NCBI GenBank assembly: GCA_003611805.1
Contig: RAYM01000017.1
Coordinates: 62,001 to 126,000, forward strand
Direction: 5' to 3'
Source: a bacterium 1xD42-87
Lineage (GTDB): Bacteria; Bacillota; Clostridia; Lachnospirales; Lachnospiraceae
Length of the DNA stretch: 64,000 nucleotides
The notes beneath the pieces were generated by a model that was not told where the DNA came from, ran no database searches, and worked only from the letters and a program-made list of their open reading frames with translations. The position numbers and the translations under genes were made by a program. This document shows positions 56,035 through 63,761 of this stretch, in pieces. Position 1 is the stretch's first letter, and each line of letters opens with the position of its first letter.

Positions 56035-57246
56035 ATGCAGGTCAGCTTATCGGCAATGACAGTGATTGATTTAAAAGCCGCGAAGAAATATATACAGTAT
56101 ACGGCAAATGCAGGGTTTCAGAAGATCATGCTTGATCTTGGTTTATTCTGTTCTGGACATGCATTAGAGAATTATGGTAAAAACACTGGTGCCGTAGAAC
56201 AAGAGGAGCTAAGTATTTGTCTTAAAAGATTCCTGGAACAGTGTGGGGAGAAGACATTTCGGATTGACACAATGAGAACGCCGCATCTTGCATGGAATAC
56301 GGAAAGGACAGATTTAAATGATCTTATGTTTCGGATTGCAAAAGAGAGTATTCAGTGTTGTGAGGTGGCGGGCAGCAGGAATCTGATTGTCCAGCCTTTG
56401 TTTTCAGGCATTGACAAAGAAAGCGTGTGGCAGGAGAACTATTCTTACCTGTTGGAACTGGGGCATCTTGCGCAACAAAGTAGAATCTGCCTGTTGTTGG
56501 AGAACCAATGTAGAAATATGAACGGGCATTTTGTAAGGGGGGTATGTTCTGATGTCGATGAGGTAGCCCAATGGATAGATGCTTTGAATGAGGCTCTAGG
56601 GGACGAAGTCTTTGGGTTCTGCCTGGATACGGCAGCTTGTAATCTCTGTGGGCAGGATATGGGAGAGATGGTGGTGATCCTAGAGAAACGGCTGCGCAGT
56701 GTTTTGGTTAGAGAGTGTGATGGTCTATATGAATCCAGTCGACTTGCGTTTACCGGCATGAACAGCCATGGGTGCGGCATGGACTGGGCTGGCCTGATCT
56801 GCGGACTCAGAAGAATGGAGTTTGACGGAGAACTTATTGTGGATGCCCATGATACGTTGCGGGGATTTTCACCTCTTTTGCGAGAGCAGATTTATCCTCT
56901 GATGAAGTCTGTGGCAGATTACTTCGTGTGGCAGATTGAGATAGAGAGAAAGATAAAAAAATATTCTGCATGGATTTTGTTTGGTGCAGGACAAATGTGT
57001 CGGAATTATATGGCGTGCTATGGGAGAAAATATCCGCCAGCTTTTACTTGTGATAATGATGCGGGGCTCTGGGGAAGTTTTGTGTGTGGACTGGAAGTAA
57101 AGTCTCCGAAGGTTTTGAGACAAATTCCCCAAGACTGTGTGGTGATTATTTGCAATACCTATTATAAAGAAATTGCAAAACAGCTCAGGGACATGGGAGT
57201 CGTAAATATAGAGACTTTTAATGATGAATATTTGCCGAGAAGATAG
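56035..57246 (+). CDS. Xylose-isomerase-like TIM-barrel protein with C-terminal Rossmann domain
   Basis: Residues about 1-290 form an AP-endonuclease-2/xylose-isomerase-like TIM barrel (LLLENQCRNMNGHFVRG, FGFCLDTAACNLCGQDM, LIVDAHDTLRGF), a fold of sugar isomerases and epimerases. The module lies at 311-400 (WILFGAGQMCRNYMACY, FTCDNDAGLWG). ATG 56035 stands 10 bases after GGAGGG. The following gene is a second TIM-barrel protein of the same type, so they may act in series or as a heteromer. Confidence 0.82.
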   Translation: MQVSLSAMTVIDLKAAKKYIQYTANAGFQKIMLDLGLFCSGHALENYGKNTGAVEQEELSICLKRFLEQCGEKTFRIDTMRTPHLAWNTERTDLNDLMFRIAKESIQCCEVAGSRNLIVQPLFSGIDKESVWQENYSYLLELGHLAQQSRICLLLENQCRNMNGHFVRGVCSDVDEVAQWIDALNEALGDEVFGFCLDTAACNLCGQDMGEMVVILEKRLRSVLVRECDGLYESSRLAFTGMNSHGCGMDWAGLICGLRRMEFDGELIVDAHDTLRGFSPLLREQIYPLMKSVADYFVWQIEIERKIKKYSAWILFGAGQMCRNYMACYGRKYPPAFTCDNDAGLWGSFVCGLEVKSPKVLRQIPQDCVVIICNTYYKEIAKQLRDMGVVNIETFNDEYLPRR

Positions 57247-57262
57247 TGGAAAGGGACTTGAC

Positions 57263-58213
57263 ATGAAAAAGTTGGAAGTGGGAACACAGGGTATACACGT
57301 GATATCTGATGAAGCCCCTTTAGAAGGTTTTCAAATGCTGAAGCAGGCAGGTTTTTCCGGTTGTGATTTTGGACTGAATTCCTATCTACAAAATTATACC
57401 CTGTATCAATTTGTACATAATGATTTTTTTAACAAGACAGATCGGGAACTGGAGGAGTTCTTTGCGCCCCATAAAAAGGCGTCAGAATTGACAGGGGTCA
57501 GAATAAGTCAGATGCATATGCCTTATCCGATCTGTGTGCCGAAGGCCCCGCAGGAGTTTAATGCATATCTTCAGAATGTAGTAGCTCCCCAAAGTCTGAA
57601 AATCTGCGCATATCTGGCTTGCCCCTATATCGTGGTGCATGGGTTTAAACTTGCTAGGGAATTGGGATCGGAGGAAGCGGAGTGGGAGCGGACAGAGGCG
57701 TTTTTGCATACGCTTGCACCGATGGCCAGAGAACGGGGGATCACCCTATGTATTGAAAATATTTATACAGATGTGGGTAAACATATCGTGGAGGGACCGT
57801 GTTGTAATGCGAGAAAGGCAGCGATGCGTATTGATCAGATGAATGACCGATATGGGGCAGAAGTTCTGGGATTTTGTTTTGATACGGGACATGCTAATTT
57901 AGTAGGCATTGATTTTGAGGACTTTCTCACGATTCTCGGACACAGGGTCAAAGTTCTTCACATTCATGATAATGACGGAATTAGTGATCTCCATCAGATT
58001 CCGTTTACTTTTTCCAGAGATAGAGGAAATCGCGCGTCCACTGATTGGGCAGGGTTTATCAGAGGACTTGCTAATATTCAATTTGGTGGGATATTAAGCT
58101 TTGAAACAGCCCCGGCATTGGTAGCTTTTCCAACGGAAATGAAGTGTCATACCCTGAAATTTATTGCGAATGTCGGTCAATATTTTGCGGATAAAATCTA
58201 TGATTTGTCCTAA
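57263..58213 (+). CDS. Sugar phosphate isomerase/epimerase-like TIM-barrel protein
   Basis: The 316-residue TIM-barrel protein has metal-site-like blocks ITLCIENIYTDVGKHIVEG near 167, GFCFDTGHANLVG near 208, VLHIHDNDGISDLHQIPF near 232, and GGILSFETAP near 275. The family includes hexulose-6-phosphate, inosose and ketose isomerases and epimerases. Its conserved E-D-H-E set is better kept than in the preceding paralogue. It ends the forward run. Confidence 0.85.
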   Translation: MKKLEVGTQGIHVISDEAPLEGFQMLKQAGFSGCDFGLNSYLQNYTLYQFVHNDFFNKTDRELEEFFAPHKKASELTGVRISQMHMPYPICVPKAPQEFNAYLQNVVAPQSLKICAYLACPYIVVHGFKLARELGSEEAEWERTEAFLHTLAPMARERGITLCIENIYTDVGKHIVEGPCCNARKAAMRIDQMNDRYGAEVLGFCFDTGHANLVGIDFEDFLTILGHRVKVLHIHDNDGISDLHQIPFTFSRDRGNRASTDWAGFIRGLANIQFGGILSFETAPALVAFPTEMKCHTLKFIANVGQYFADKIYDLS

Positions 58214-58689
58214 GGAGAATATAGTAGGAAAGAAAATATCAGAATGGTAAGAAGAAAGTTGGAAGAACTGGCGGTATATGAATTACAAGAAATTGTGGCT
58301 CTTATGAGAATAGTTTTACAGTTATGCAGAACATGATTATGGAGGGATAGACTCCATTGAATTAAAGAAGAACTATGAACAGTATAATGTTTAGATATGA
58401 GCTTTTCGATGAAGCAGATTGCTGCTGAAATAAAACGTATGCTCAAAGTGACTCGGTTTCAGGGAAAGAGAGTGTTGTACAATTCGGATTTGTCAAGTGT
58501 TCAGTCTGGCTTCGATGTTCGGTTATATGATGCTTGTAATCATTTGTCTGCAATGTTATAACCCGAGCTTGCCACTTGCAAGGTCAAAAATGGAGCCCAA
58601 ATGGCTCCATTTTTATTGTAACTATGCAGATTTTCTAGTGTTTATGCAGATTGTGAGATTTCGAGAAAATGTACCTACATTTATGACCT
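58214..58689. other. Degenerate region after the glycan run
   Basis: This stretch of about 475 bases holds no intact gene. A short frame at 58241-58336 (MVRRKLEELAVYELQEIVAL) and another at 58397-58561 (MSFSMKQIAAEIKRMLKV, 54 codons) may be remnants; I cannot assign them. A clear terminator lies at 58587-58614. Confidence 0.4.
58587..58614. terminator. Bidirectional intrinsic terminator
   Basis: AAAATGGAGCC (58587-58597) pairs with GGCTCCATTTT (58603-58613), followed by more Ts. A-rich on one side and T-rich on the other, it can end transcription from both directions. It closes the forward glycan operon and faces the transposase remnant. Confidence 0.8.
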
Positions 58690-59460
58690 ACATGAAAATC
58701 TTTATTCCAGTTTTTATGCTTTTCAGCTCAACTCTCTGGTATAGTTTTGCAGGAATGCTTATACCTAATGAGTCGAGGATCAGTTTCAGGTCTGGGGCAT
58801 CTATATCCATGAAACGGTACAGGTCTCCCTTCCATTTATTAAGGTCTTCCTGTATCCTGTGCCCGTTGAGCCCAGTGCTCCACCTTGTCAAAATCAATGA
58901 ACGCCTTAATCTTTGTGGAATCTAGGATCTCACAGGTCTTTTCATTGACGCAATCCTTTTTAAAAAATTTACGCAGGCTTTTTGACACAATATAGCCATT
59001 TCCGGCATCTTTCAGGTGGAACAGGTTGGGGTAGAAGCATATCCTCCGGTCACCGATCAGGATAAAGCGGGAATATTCCAGACCGTCGATATTCTTTTCC
59101 AATGCAGAACGCAGGGGCAGATGGTCAAGGGTGTTGCCCGGGAAGGATTCGATGGCAATGGGGATTCCGGCGTCATCCATAAAGAGTTCTTTTTCGATTA
59201 CATTTCCACTCTCGTCAAGGATATCGTCATCCGGCTCGTTGATTTCACAATAGAAGTTGGTCACATCATAATAAATGATCTCGGGGGAACGTCCGGCTTT
59301 TTTGGCAAGGTTTGTATTGATCCTGCGGATGATCATATCCTTATTGGAATAGATAAAATCCGGGGTATCAAAAACAGTGTCCGGATTTATTAGTAATCCG
59401 AATGGACTGAACCAGACGAAGATAAGGTTTTCCGTTATTAATGCAACATTCTACATACAT
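58690..59460 (-). pseudogene. Eroded IS1634/IS4-type transposase
   Basis: The reverse strand encodes pieces of one transposase. An N-terminal scrap MYVECCINNGKPYLRLVQSI lies near 59370-59460, a middle part (59336-58839) reads SPEIIYYDVTNFYCEI, IESFPGNTLDHLPL and FILIGDRRICFYPNLFHLK, and a C-terminal part in another frame ends PDLKLILDSLGISIP. Much of the N-terminal half is missing and at least one frameshift is present, so it is inactive. I did not find clear terminal inverted repeats. It marks the right edge of the island. Confidence 0.8.
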
Positions 59461-59545
59461 AGACATCACCTTACAAATAGATCTATAGGACCTACATAGT
59501 TTACTCAAGTGGCAAACTCGGGAGGAGGAGATAAAGGACAAATAA

Positions 59546-59569
59546 TATATATATCTTATTATATAATAT
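59546..59569 (+). repeat. Third copy of the TATATATATCTTATT element
   Basis: TATATATATCTTATT at 59546-59560 matches 14287-14301 and 24095-24109 exactly, continuing in ATATAA as at the second site. Here it lies between the transposase remnant and rpe, about 30 bases before the rpe -35 box. Confidence 0.6.
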
Positions 59570-59588
59570 AAAAACATTTAAAAAAAAT

Positions 59589-59617
59589 TTGAATATCGTT
59601 TTTCTCTGTGCTATTAT
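59589..59617 (+). promoter_or_regulatory. Promoter of the rpe-cytidylyltransferase operon
   Basis: TTGAAT (59589-59594), 17 bases, TATTAT (59612-59617), about 33 bases before the rpe start. Confidence 0.6.
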
Positions 59618-59650
59618 CTTAATGTAAGAAAGCGGAAGGCGGAGAGAAAT

Positions 59651-60313
59651 ATGGATTTTGAACTTACAGCATCCATGATGTGCGCGAATTACGGCAATCT
59701 GGAAAAAGAAGTGCGGGACTTAGAAGAGGGAGGAATTGACTCTTTTCATATCGATATCATGGACGGCAGATATGTGCCGAATTTCGCGATGTCACTAAAC
59801 GATATGTCGTTTATAGCTTCGGCGACGAAGAAACCGATGGATGTACATCTCATGATCGAACATCCGAACAACAACATACATATTTTTCTTGAAAAGCTGC
59901 GCAAAGGCGATACAGTATATATTCATCCGGAGGCGGAGTACCATCCGTCTACCACGCTGCAGAAGATCATCAACGCGGGAATGGTGCCGGGGATTGCAAT
60001 CAACCCGGGCACCAGCATCGAGACGGTTATGGAGATGCTGGTGATTGTAAAGAAAGTATTGGTGATGGCAGTGAATCCGGGCAACGCCGGACAAATGTAT
60101 CTGCCCTATGTGGGGAAGAAAATTACAAGACTTTTGGCGCTCAAGGATGATACGAATTTTGAAATTTATTGGGACGGCGCCTGTGGAGCGGACAAGATTA
60201 TCAGCTATGCGCCCAGAGGTGTGAAAGGGTTCGTGCTTGGGACGACCCTGCTTTTCGGCAAGAATGCGCCTTATGGTGAGACACTGAGGAATATCCGGGA
60301 ACTGCATTTTTGA
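59651..60313 (+). CDS. rpe: Ribulose-phosphate 3-epimerase family protein
   Basis: The 220-residue TIM-barrel epimerase has metal and catalytic blocks FHIDIMDGRYVPNFAMS near 33, DVHLMIEHP near 65, and MAVNPGNAGQMY near 140. The late conserved VDGG is WDGACG here. Rpe interconverts ribulose-5-P and xylulose-5-P; close relatives epimerise allulose-6-P. In this operon, with a TarI/IspD-like enzyme and a polyol dehydrogenase, it could supply ribulose-5-P or xylulose-5-P for a CDP-pentitol (inference). The cell may have a separate housekeeping copy. Confidence 0.85.
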   Translation: MDFELTASMMCANYGNLEKEVRDLEEGGIDSFHIDIMDGRYVPNFAMSLNDMSFIASATKKPMDVHLMIEHPNNNIHIFLEKLRKGDTVYIHPEAEYHPSTTLQKIINAGMVPGIAINPGTSIETVMEMLVIVKKVLVMAVNPGNAGQMYLPYVGKKITRLLALKDDTNFEIYWDGACGADKIISYAPRGVKGFVLGTTLLFGKNAPYGETLRNIRELHF

Positions 60314-60417
60314 CGATTGTGAACTGTTTCGATAAAACGGCAGTCGGATGTTTTTCGGATAAATGTACGGCATAGCTTTCCGGGCTTGGACATAGACTGC
60401 TATGGGGGGATTCAGAT

Positions 60418-61152
60418 ATGGTGACGGCATTGCTTTTGTCTGGGGGAACCGGGACGCGGATGGGCGTAGAGACGCCCAAGCAGTACATAGAGATAAACGG
60501 GAAACCGATCATTGCTTACGGTCTGCAGACGCTTCTTTCCCATGAAGGGGTTGATGCGGTGCAGATCGTGGCGGATGAAATGTGGCGGGAGGTCATTCTT
60601 ACCTGCATGGATCGTCTGCAGGGCGGTGGGAATGAAGATGTTTCGCCGGTAAAAAGAGACCGTGGGATTGACAAATTCCGCGGCTTTTCCGCGCCGGGGA
60701 AAAACAGGCAGCTGTCGATTTTAAACGGGCTTGCGGATATCGGAACATATGCGGCAGATTCTGATTATGTATTGATCCATGACGCGGCGAGACCTTTGCT
60801 TTCCGCCGACCTGATTACGGCGTGTCTGAATGCGGTGGCGGGGCATGACGGGGCGCTCCCCGTGCTGCCGATGAAGGATACGGTGTATTTCAGTGAGGAT
60901 GGGGAAAGGATCACCTCGCTTTTGGAGCGCAGCCGGATTTATGCCGGACAGGCGCCGGAGATTTTTGTTTACGGCAGGTATTATGAGGCGAACCGTGCGC
61001 TTCTGCCGGAGCGGATTCTTAAGATTAACGGATCCACGGAACCGGCTGTTATGGCGGGAATGGACATTGCCATGATACCGGGTGACGAGGGAAATTTCAA
61101 GATTACGACGAGGAGTGATTTGGAGCGGTTTCGGGAGATTATTCACAGGTGA
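60418..61152 (+). CDS. IspD/TarI-family cytidylyltransferase
   Basis: The 244-residue enzyme activates a polyol phosphate with CTP. It has the signature LLLSGGTGTRMGVETPKQYI, DYVLIHDAARPLLSADL near 117, and GDEGNFKITTRSDLERF near 225. IspD makes CDP-methylerythritol for isoprenoids, whereas TarI makes CDP-ribitol for teichoic acids; the motifs do not separate them. A polar insertion near 75-90 is unusual for IspD. The neighbours rpe and a zinc polyol dehydrogenase favour a TarI-like role. I therefore leave the symbol open. Confidence 0.88.
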   Translation: MVTALLLSGGTGTRMGVETPKQYIEINGKPIIAYGLQTLLSHEGVDAVQIVADEMWREVILTCMDRLQGGGNEDVSPVKRDRGIDKFRGFSAPGKNRQLSILNGLADIGTYAADSDYVLIHDAARPLLSADLITACLNAVAGHDGALPVLPMKDTVYFSEDGERITSLLERSRIYAGQAPEIFVYGRYYEANRALLPERILKINGSTEPAVMAGMDIAMIPGDEGNFKITTRSDLERFREIIHR

Positions 61153-61189
61153 TGGGAAACGCCAGTTTTATTTGTGAAAAGGGGAATTC

Positions 61190-61762
61190 ATGGATATATA
61201 CGAAAGAATTGAGGAAAATAGGACAAAGATAGCGCCTATATATGATTTGGCAGCAATCTGTTATGATTATTTGCGTATGCAAATAGATAATCAGGCGTTG
61301 TTTTTGGCGGAATATATAGAATATTCGGAGGAGGCAAAACTAAATAATCCAAATATACGGATGTTAAGAAGATACAGTTATGAGATGATGCGATTGTTCT
61401 TACAGAAGGATAGCAAATATTCTGTGGAGGAAATCGTGGGAGAAACCCTTCGGATAATTGTGTCTGTTCGTGAAAAGCTTATCAGTTATGGAACCGTAAT
61501 CTGCAATGAAGCCACAATTGCATATTATTTACTACAGGCAGTAGATTTATATGCAGAGAATAAAGCGGCAGAAAGTTCGGCGGCTCCGCTGAATGAAAAC
61601 TACATGGAGAATTCTTACATTTACCGTATTCATGGTGAGAGTATGATTAAGAAGGCGGCTGTGGAGTTGGAATTTCGAGACAAGATACGGACGACAGAAA
61701 TCAGGCATAATTTTGAATGTATAAGAATACTGGAAAAAGCAGAACTTGATACAGCTGCTTGA
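61190..61762 (+). CDS. Helical protein of unknown function
   Basis: I do not recognise this 190-residue, mostly alpha-helical, charged protein (YERIEENRTKIAPIYDLA at the start). It has no signal peptide or membrane segment. It sits in the rpe operon and overlaps a short frame at 61746-61928 that continues with coding-like sequence, so a frameshift or a coupled small protein is possible. AAAAGGGGAATT lies before the start. Confidence 0.6.
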   Translation: MDIYERIEENRTKIAPIYDLAAICYDYLRMQIDNQALFLAEYIEYSEEAKLNNPNIRMLRRYSYEMMRLFLQKDSKYSVEEIVGETLRIIVSVREKLISYGTVICNEATIAYYLLQAVDLYAENKAAESSAAPLNENYMENSYIYRIHGESMIKKAAVELEFRDKIRTTEIRHNFECIRILEKAELDTAA

Positions 61763-61928
61763 CAGGCTAAAGACGAATGGCAGAAATGTACTTGGCAGTG
61801 TCCGCGGCAGAATAAAAGGGGATAAGCTGGATATAGCGGCATTGCTATATAAGATTTTAAGTAATATAGAAATGAAAGTGCTGTTTGACTTGTTTGGGGC
61901 ATTGGATAGTGAACAATCAGAAAAATAG
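61746..61928 (+). CDS. Small basic protein or frameshifted continuation
   Basis: A 60-codon frame from TTG 61746 (LLDRLKTNGRNVLGSVRGRI, then LDIAALLYKILSNIEMKVLF) overlaps the end of 61190-61762 by 17 bases. The sequence looks coding, with heptad-like helices, but there is no ATG. It may be the C-terminal part of the upstream protein after a one-base frame change. Confidence 0.35.
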   Translation: MIQLLDRLKTNGRNVLGSVRGRIKGDKLDIAALLYKILSNIEMKVLFDLFGALDSEQSEK

Positions 61929-61972
61929 ACGTTTTCGGTTCGGCATTTTCTGACTAAGCGGAGGAAATAGGC

Positions 61973-63034
61973 ATGAAAGCATGGATTTTGCACGGTATCA
62001 ATGATCTGCGGTTTGAGGAAGCAGACGCTCCCATAATAGGAGAGAATGAAGTTTTGCTCGCGGTGAGAGCGGCAGGAATCTGCGGCTCCGATATTCCGCG
62101 GGTTTTTTATACAGGAACGTACTCTTATCCGCTCATACCGGGACATGAATTTGCCGGGCAGGTGGAAGCAGTGGGAGCGGCTGTGGATGGGAAATGGCAG
62201 GGGAAACGTGTCGGCGTATTTCCGCTGATTCCGTGTGGAGCGTGTCTGCCCTGTCAAAAGGAGCAGTACGAGATGTGCCGGCATTACAGTTATCTCGGCT
62301 CCCGCAGGGATGGCGGATTTGCGGAATATGTGGCGGTGCCGGAAAAGAATCTGATTGCTCTGCCGGAAAGCGTCAGTTTTGAGGAGGCGGCGATGTTTGA
62401 GCCCATGTCAGTGGCGGTTCATGCCATGAGAAAGGCGGCGCCTCAGCCGGAGGAGTGCACTGTGGTCTGTGGTTTGGGGACGATCGGGCTTTTCCTTCTT
62501 ATGTTTTTGCTGGAGGCAGGACGAAAAAATATATTTGTGATCGGAAATAAGGAATTTCAAAAGCGGATGGCGGTTCAGCTCGGGCTGCCGGAAGCTTCGT
62601 TTTGCGACAGCAGGACAGAGAATGCAGAACAGTGGCTGTCTGAGCGGACAGGAGGCAGGGGCGCGGATGTGTTTTTTGAATGTGTCGGGAAAAATGAGAC
62701 CATGGTGCAGGCGGTCGGGCTGACCGGACCCGGCGGACGGATTATGCTGGTGGGTAATCCTGCCTCCGACATGACGCTGCCGAAAGCGGTGTACTGGAAG
62801 ATCCTGCGCAACCAGCTTACTGTGTGTGGCACATGGAACTCCTCTTTTACCCACTCGCCGGAGGATGACTGGCATTATGTGCTGGACAGGCTGGGGGACG
62901 GACGGATTGCGCCTGCGCAGATGATTACCCACAGATTTCCGCTGGAGGAGTTGGACTGCGGGCTCGCAGTGATGCGGGATAAGAAAGAAGAGTATGGAAA
63001 GGTGATGCTTTCTATGTCTGGAATGCCGCAATAA
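61973..63034 (+). CDS. Zinc-dependent polyol dehydrogenase (galactitol-1-phosphate/TarJ-like MDR)
   Basis: The 353-residue medium-chain dehydrogenase has the catalytic zinc site GICGSDIPR near 37 and GHEFAGQVEAVG near 60, the structural zinc cysteines CGACLPCQKEQYEMC near 86-101, and the cofactor motif VVCGLGTIGLF near 163. It is closest in pattern to galactitol-1-phosphate 5-dehydrogenase. Beside a TarI/IspD-like enzyme and rpe, it could reduce ribulose- or xylulose-5-P to a pentitol phosphate, as TarJ does; this is inference. The start follows GCGGAGG. Confidence 0.88.
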   Translation: MKAWILHGINDLRFEEADAPIIGENEVLLAVRAAGICGSDIPRVFYTGTYSYPLIPGHEFAGQVEAVGAAVDGKWQGKRVGVFPLIPCGACLPCQKEQYEMCRHYSYLGSRRDGGFAEYVAVPEKNLIALPESVSFEEAAMFEPMSVAVHAMRKAAPQPEECTVVCGLGTIGLFLLMFLLEAGRKNIFVIGNKEFQKRMAVQLGLPEASFCDSRTENAEQWLSERTGGRGADVFFECVGKNETMVQAVGLTGPGGRIMLVGNPASDMTLPKAVYWKILRNQLTVCGTWNSSFTHSPEDDWHYVLDRLGDGRIAPAQMITHRFPLEELDCGLAVMRDKKEEYGKVMLSMSGMPQ

Positions 63035-63082
63035 TGACAAATCCGGGATTGAATTCGGAATTTGTCGGAGGCACGTTTCATC

Positions 63083-63111
63083 TTGCAACTTTTCCTAATT
63101 TGTTATATGAT
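63083..63111 (+). promoter_or_regulatory. Promoter of the 63185 gene
   Basis: TTGCAA (63083-63088), 17 bases, TATGAT (63106-63111), about 75 bases before the start of the small membrane protein gene. Confidence 0.55.
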
Positions 63112-63184
63112 ATCTTTATATTTTCAGGGACAGGAGGTAGCGTCTCTCTAAACGGTAGATGATTTTTACAATGGAGGATACTGT

Positions 63185-63685
63185 ATGAGCGAAACATATG
63201 TGGAATATCTGGTAGCGAGAAAGCCGTCCGTGCTGATGCGTTTCCTGAAGATGCTGCTGATTATGCTGACGGTAGTTTTCGCGCTGATCGGATTCCTGAC
63301 GCCCTTTGTGGTAGGAATGCTGATTGCGATTGTGCTGGGCGGCTGCGCGTATTTTGCGCATATGAATGCGGAGATCGAGTACGAGTACCTGTATCTCGAC
63401 AGGGAACTGAGCGTTGACAAGGTTCTGGCGAAAACCCGGAGAAAGAAAGCGGGCAGTTATTCTCTGGAGCAGATGGAGATTTTTGCGCCCCTTAATTCCC
63501 ACAGACTGGATTCTTATAAAAACCGCCAGATGAAGGCAATTGATTACAGCTCGGGCATTGCTGCGCAGCCGGAGCGGCGTTACATGATGGTTTGGAACGG
63601 CGACACGAAGATTATTCTGGAGCCGAATGCGGAGATGATTAAGGCGATTCAGGGCATTGCACCCCGTAAAGTTTTTACGGATTAG
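63185..63685 (+). CDS. Small membrane protein of unknown function (DUF6106-like)
   Basis: The 166-residue protein has two adjacent hydrophobic helices (about 20-58: MLLIMLTVVFALIGFL and VGMLIAIVLGGCAYF), then a cytosolic beta-rich tail with YEYEYLYLDRELSVDKVLAK-like charged segments. I associate it with a conserved clostridial family of unknown role, from memory. It stands between the dehydrogenase and guaB, with its own promoter. Confidence 0.65.
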   Translation: MSETYVEYLVARKPSVLMRFLKMLLIMLTVVFALIGFLTPFVVGMLIAIVLGGCAYFAHMNAEIEYEYLYLDRELSVDKVLAKTRRKKAGSYSLEQMEIFAPLNSHRLDSYKNRQMKAIDYSSGIAAQPERRYMMVWNGDTKIILEPNAEMIKAIQGIAPRKVFTD

Positions 63686-63705
63686 CATAATAAAGTATGG
63701 AAAAC

Positions 63706-63737
63706 AATACTGTCAGTTGAAGGGCTGGCAGTTTTTG
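63706..63737 (+). terminator. Intrinsic terminator before guaB
   Basis: ACTGTCAG (63709-63716) pairs with CTGGCAGT (63725-63732), with one G-T pair, followed by TTTT and further Ts. It ends the 63185 transcript. Confidence 0.7.
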
Positions 63738-63761
63738 TATAGATACTTATAATCAGCATAA

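Noticed and set aside
56526..56532. G6 run inside the 56035 gene as a phase switch
   Set aside because: It is much shorter than the two G10 tracts and the frame is open, so there is no sign of variation.
58241..58561. Carrier-protein-like remnant (GGIDSIEL) after the glycan run
   Set aside because: The short match resembles an acyl-carrier motif but is isolated, out of frame with its surroundings and too small to support a call.
60404..60409. G6 run before the 60418 cytidylyltransferase gene as a switch
   Set aside because: Six Gs are short for frequent slippage and the run works as part of the ribosome site region.
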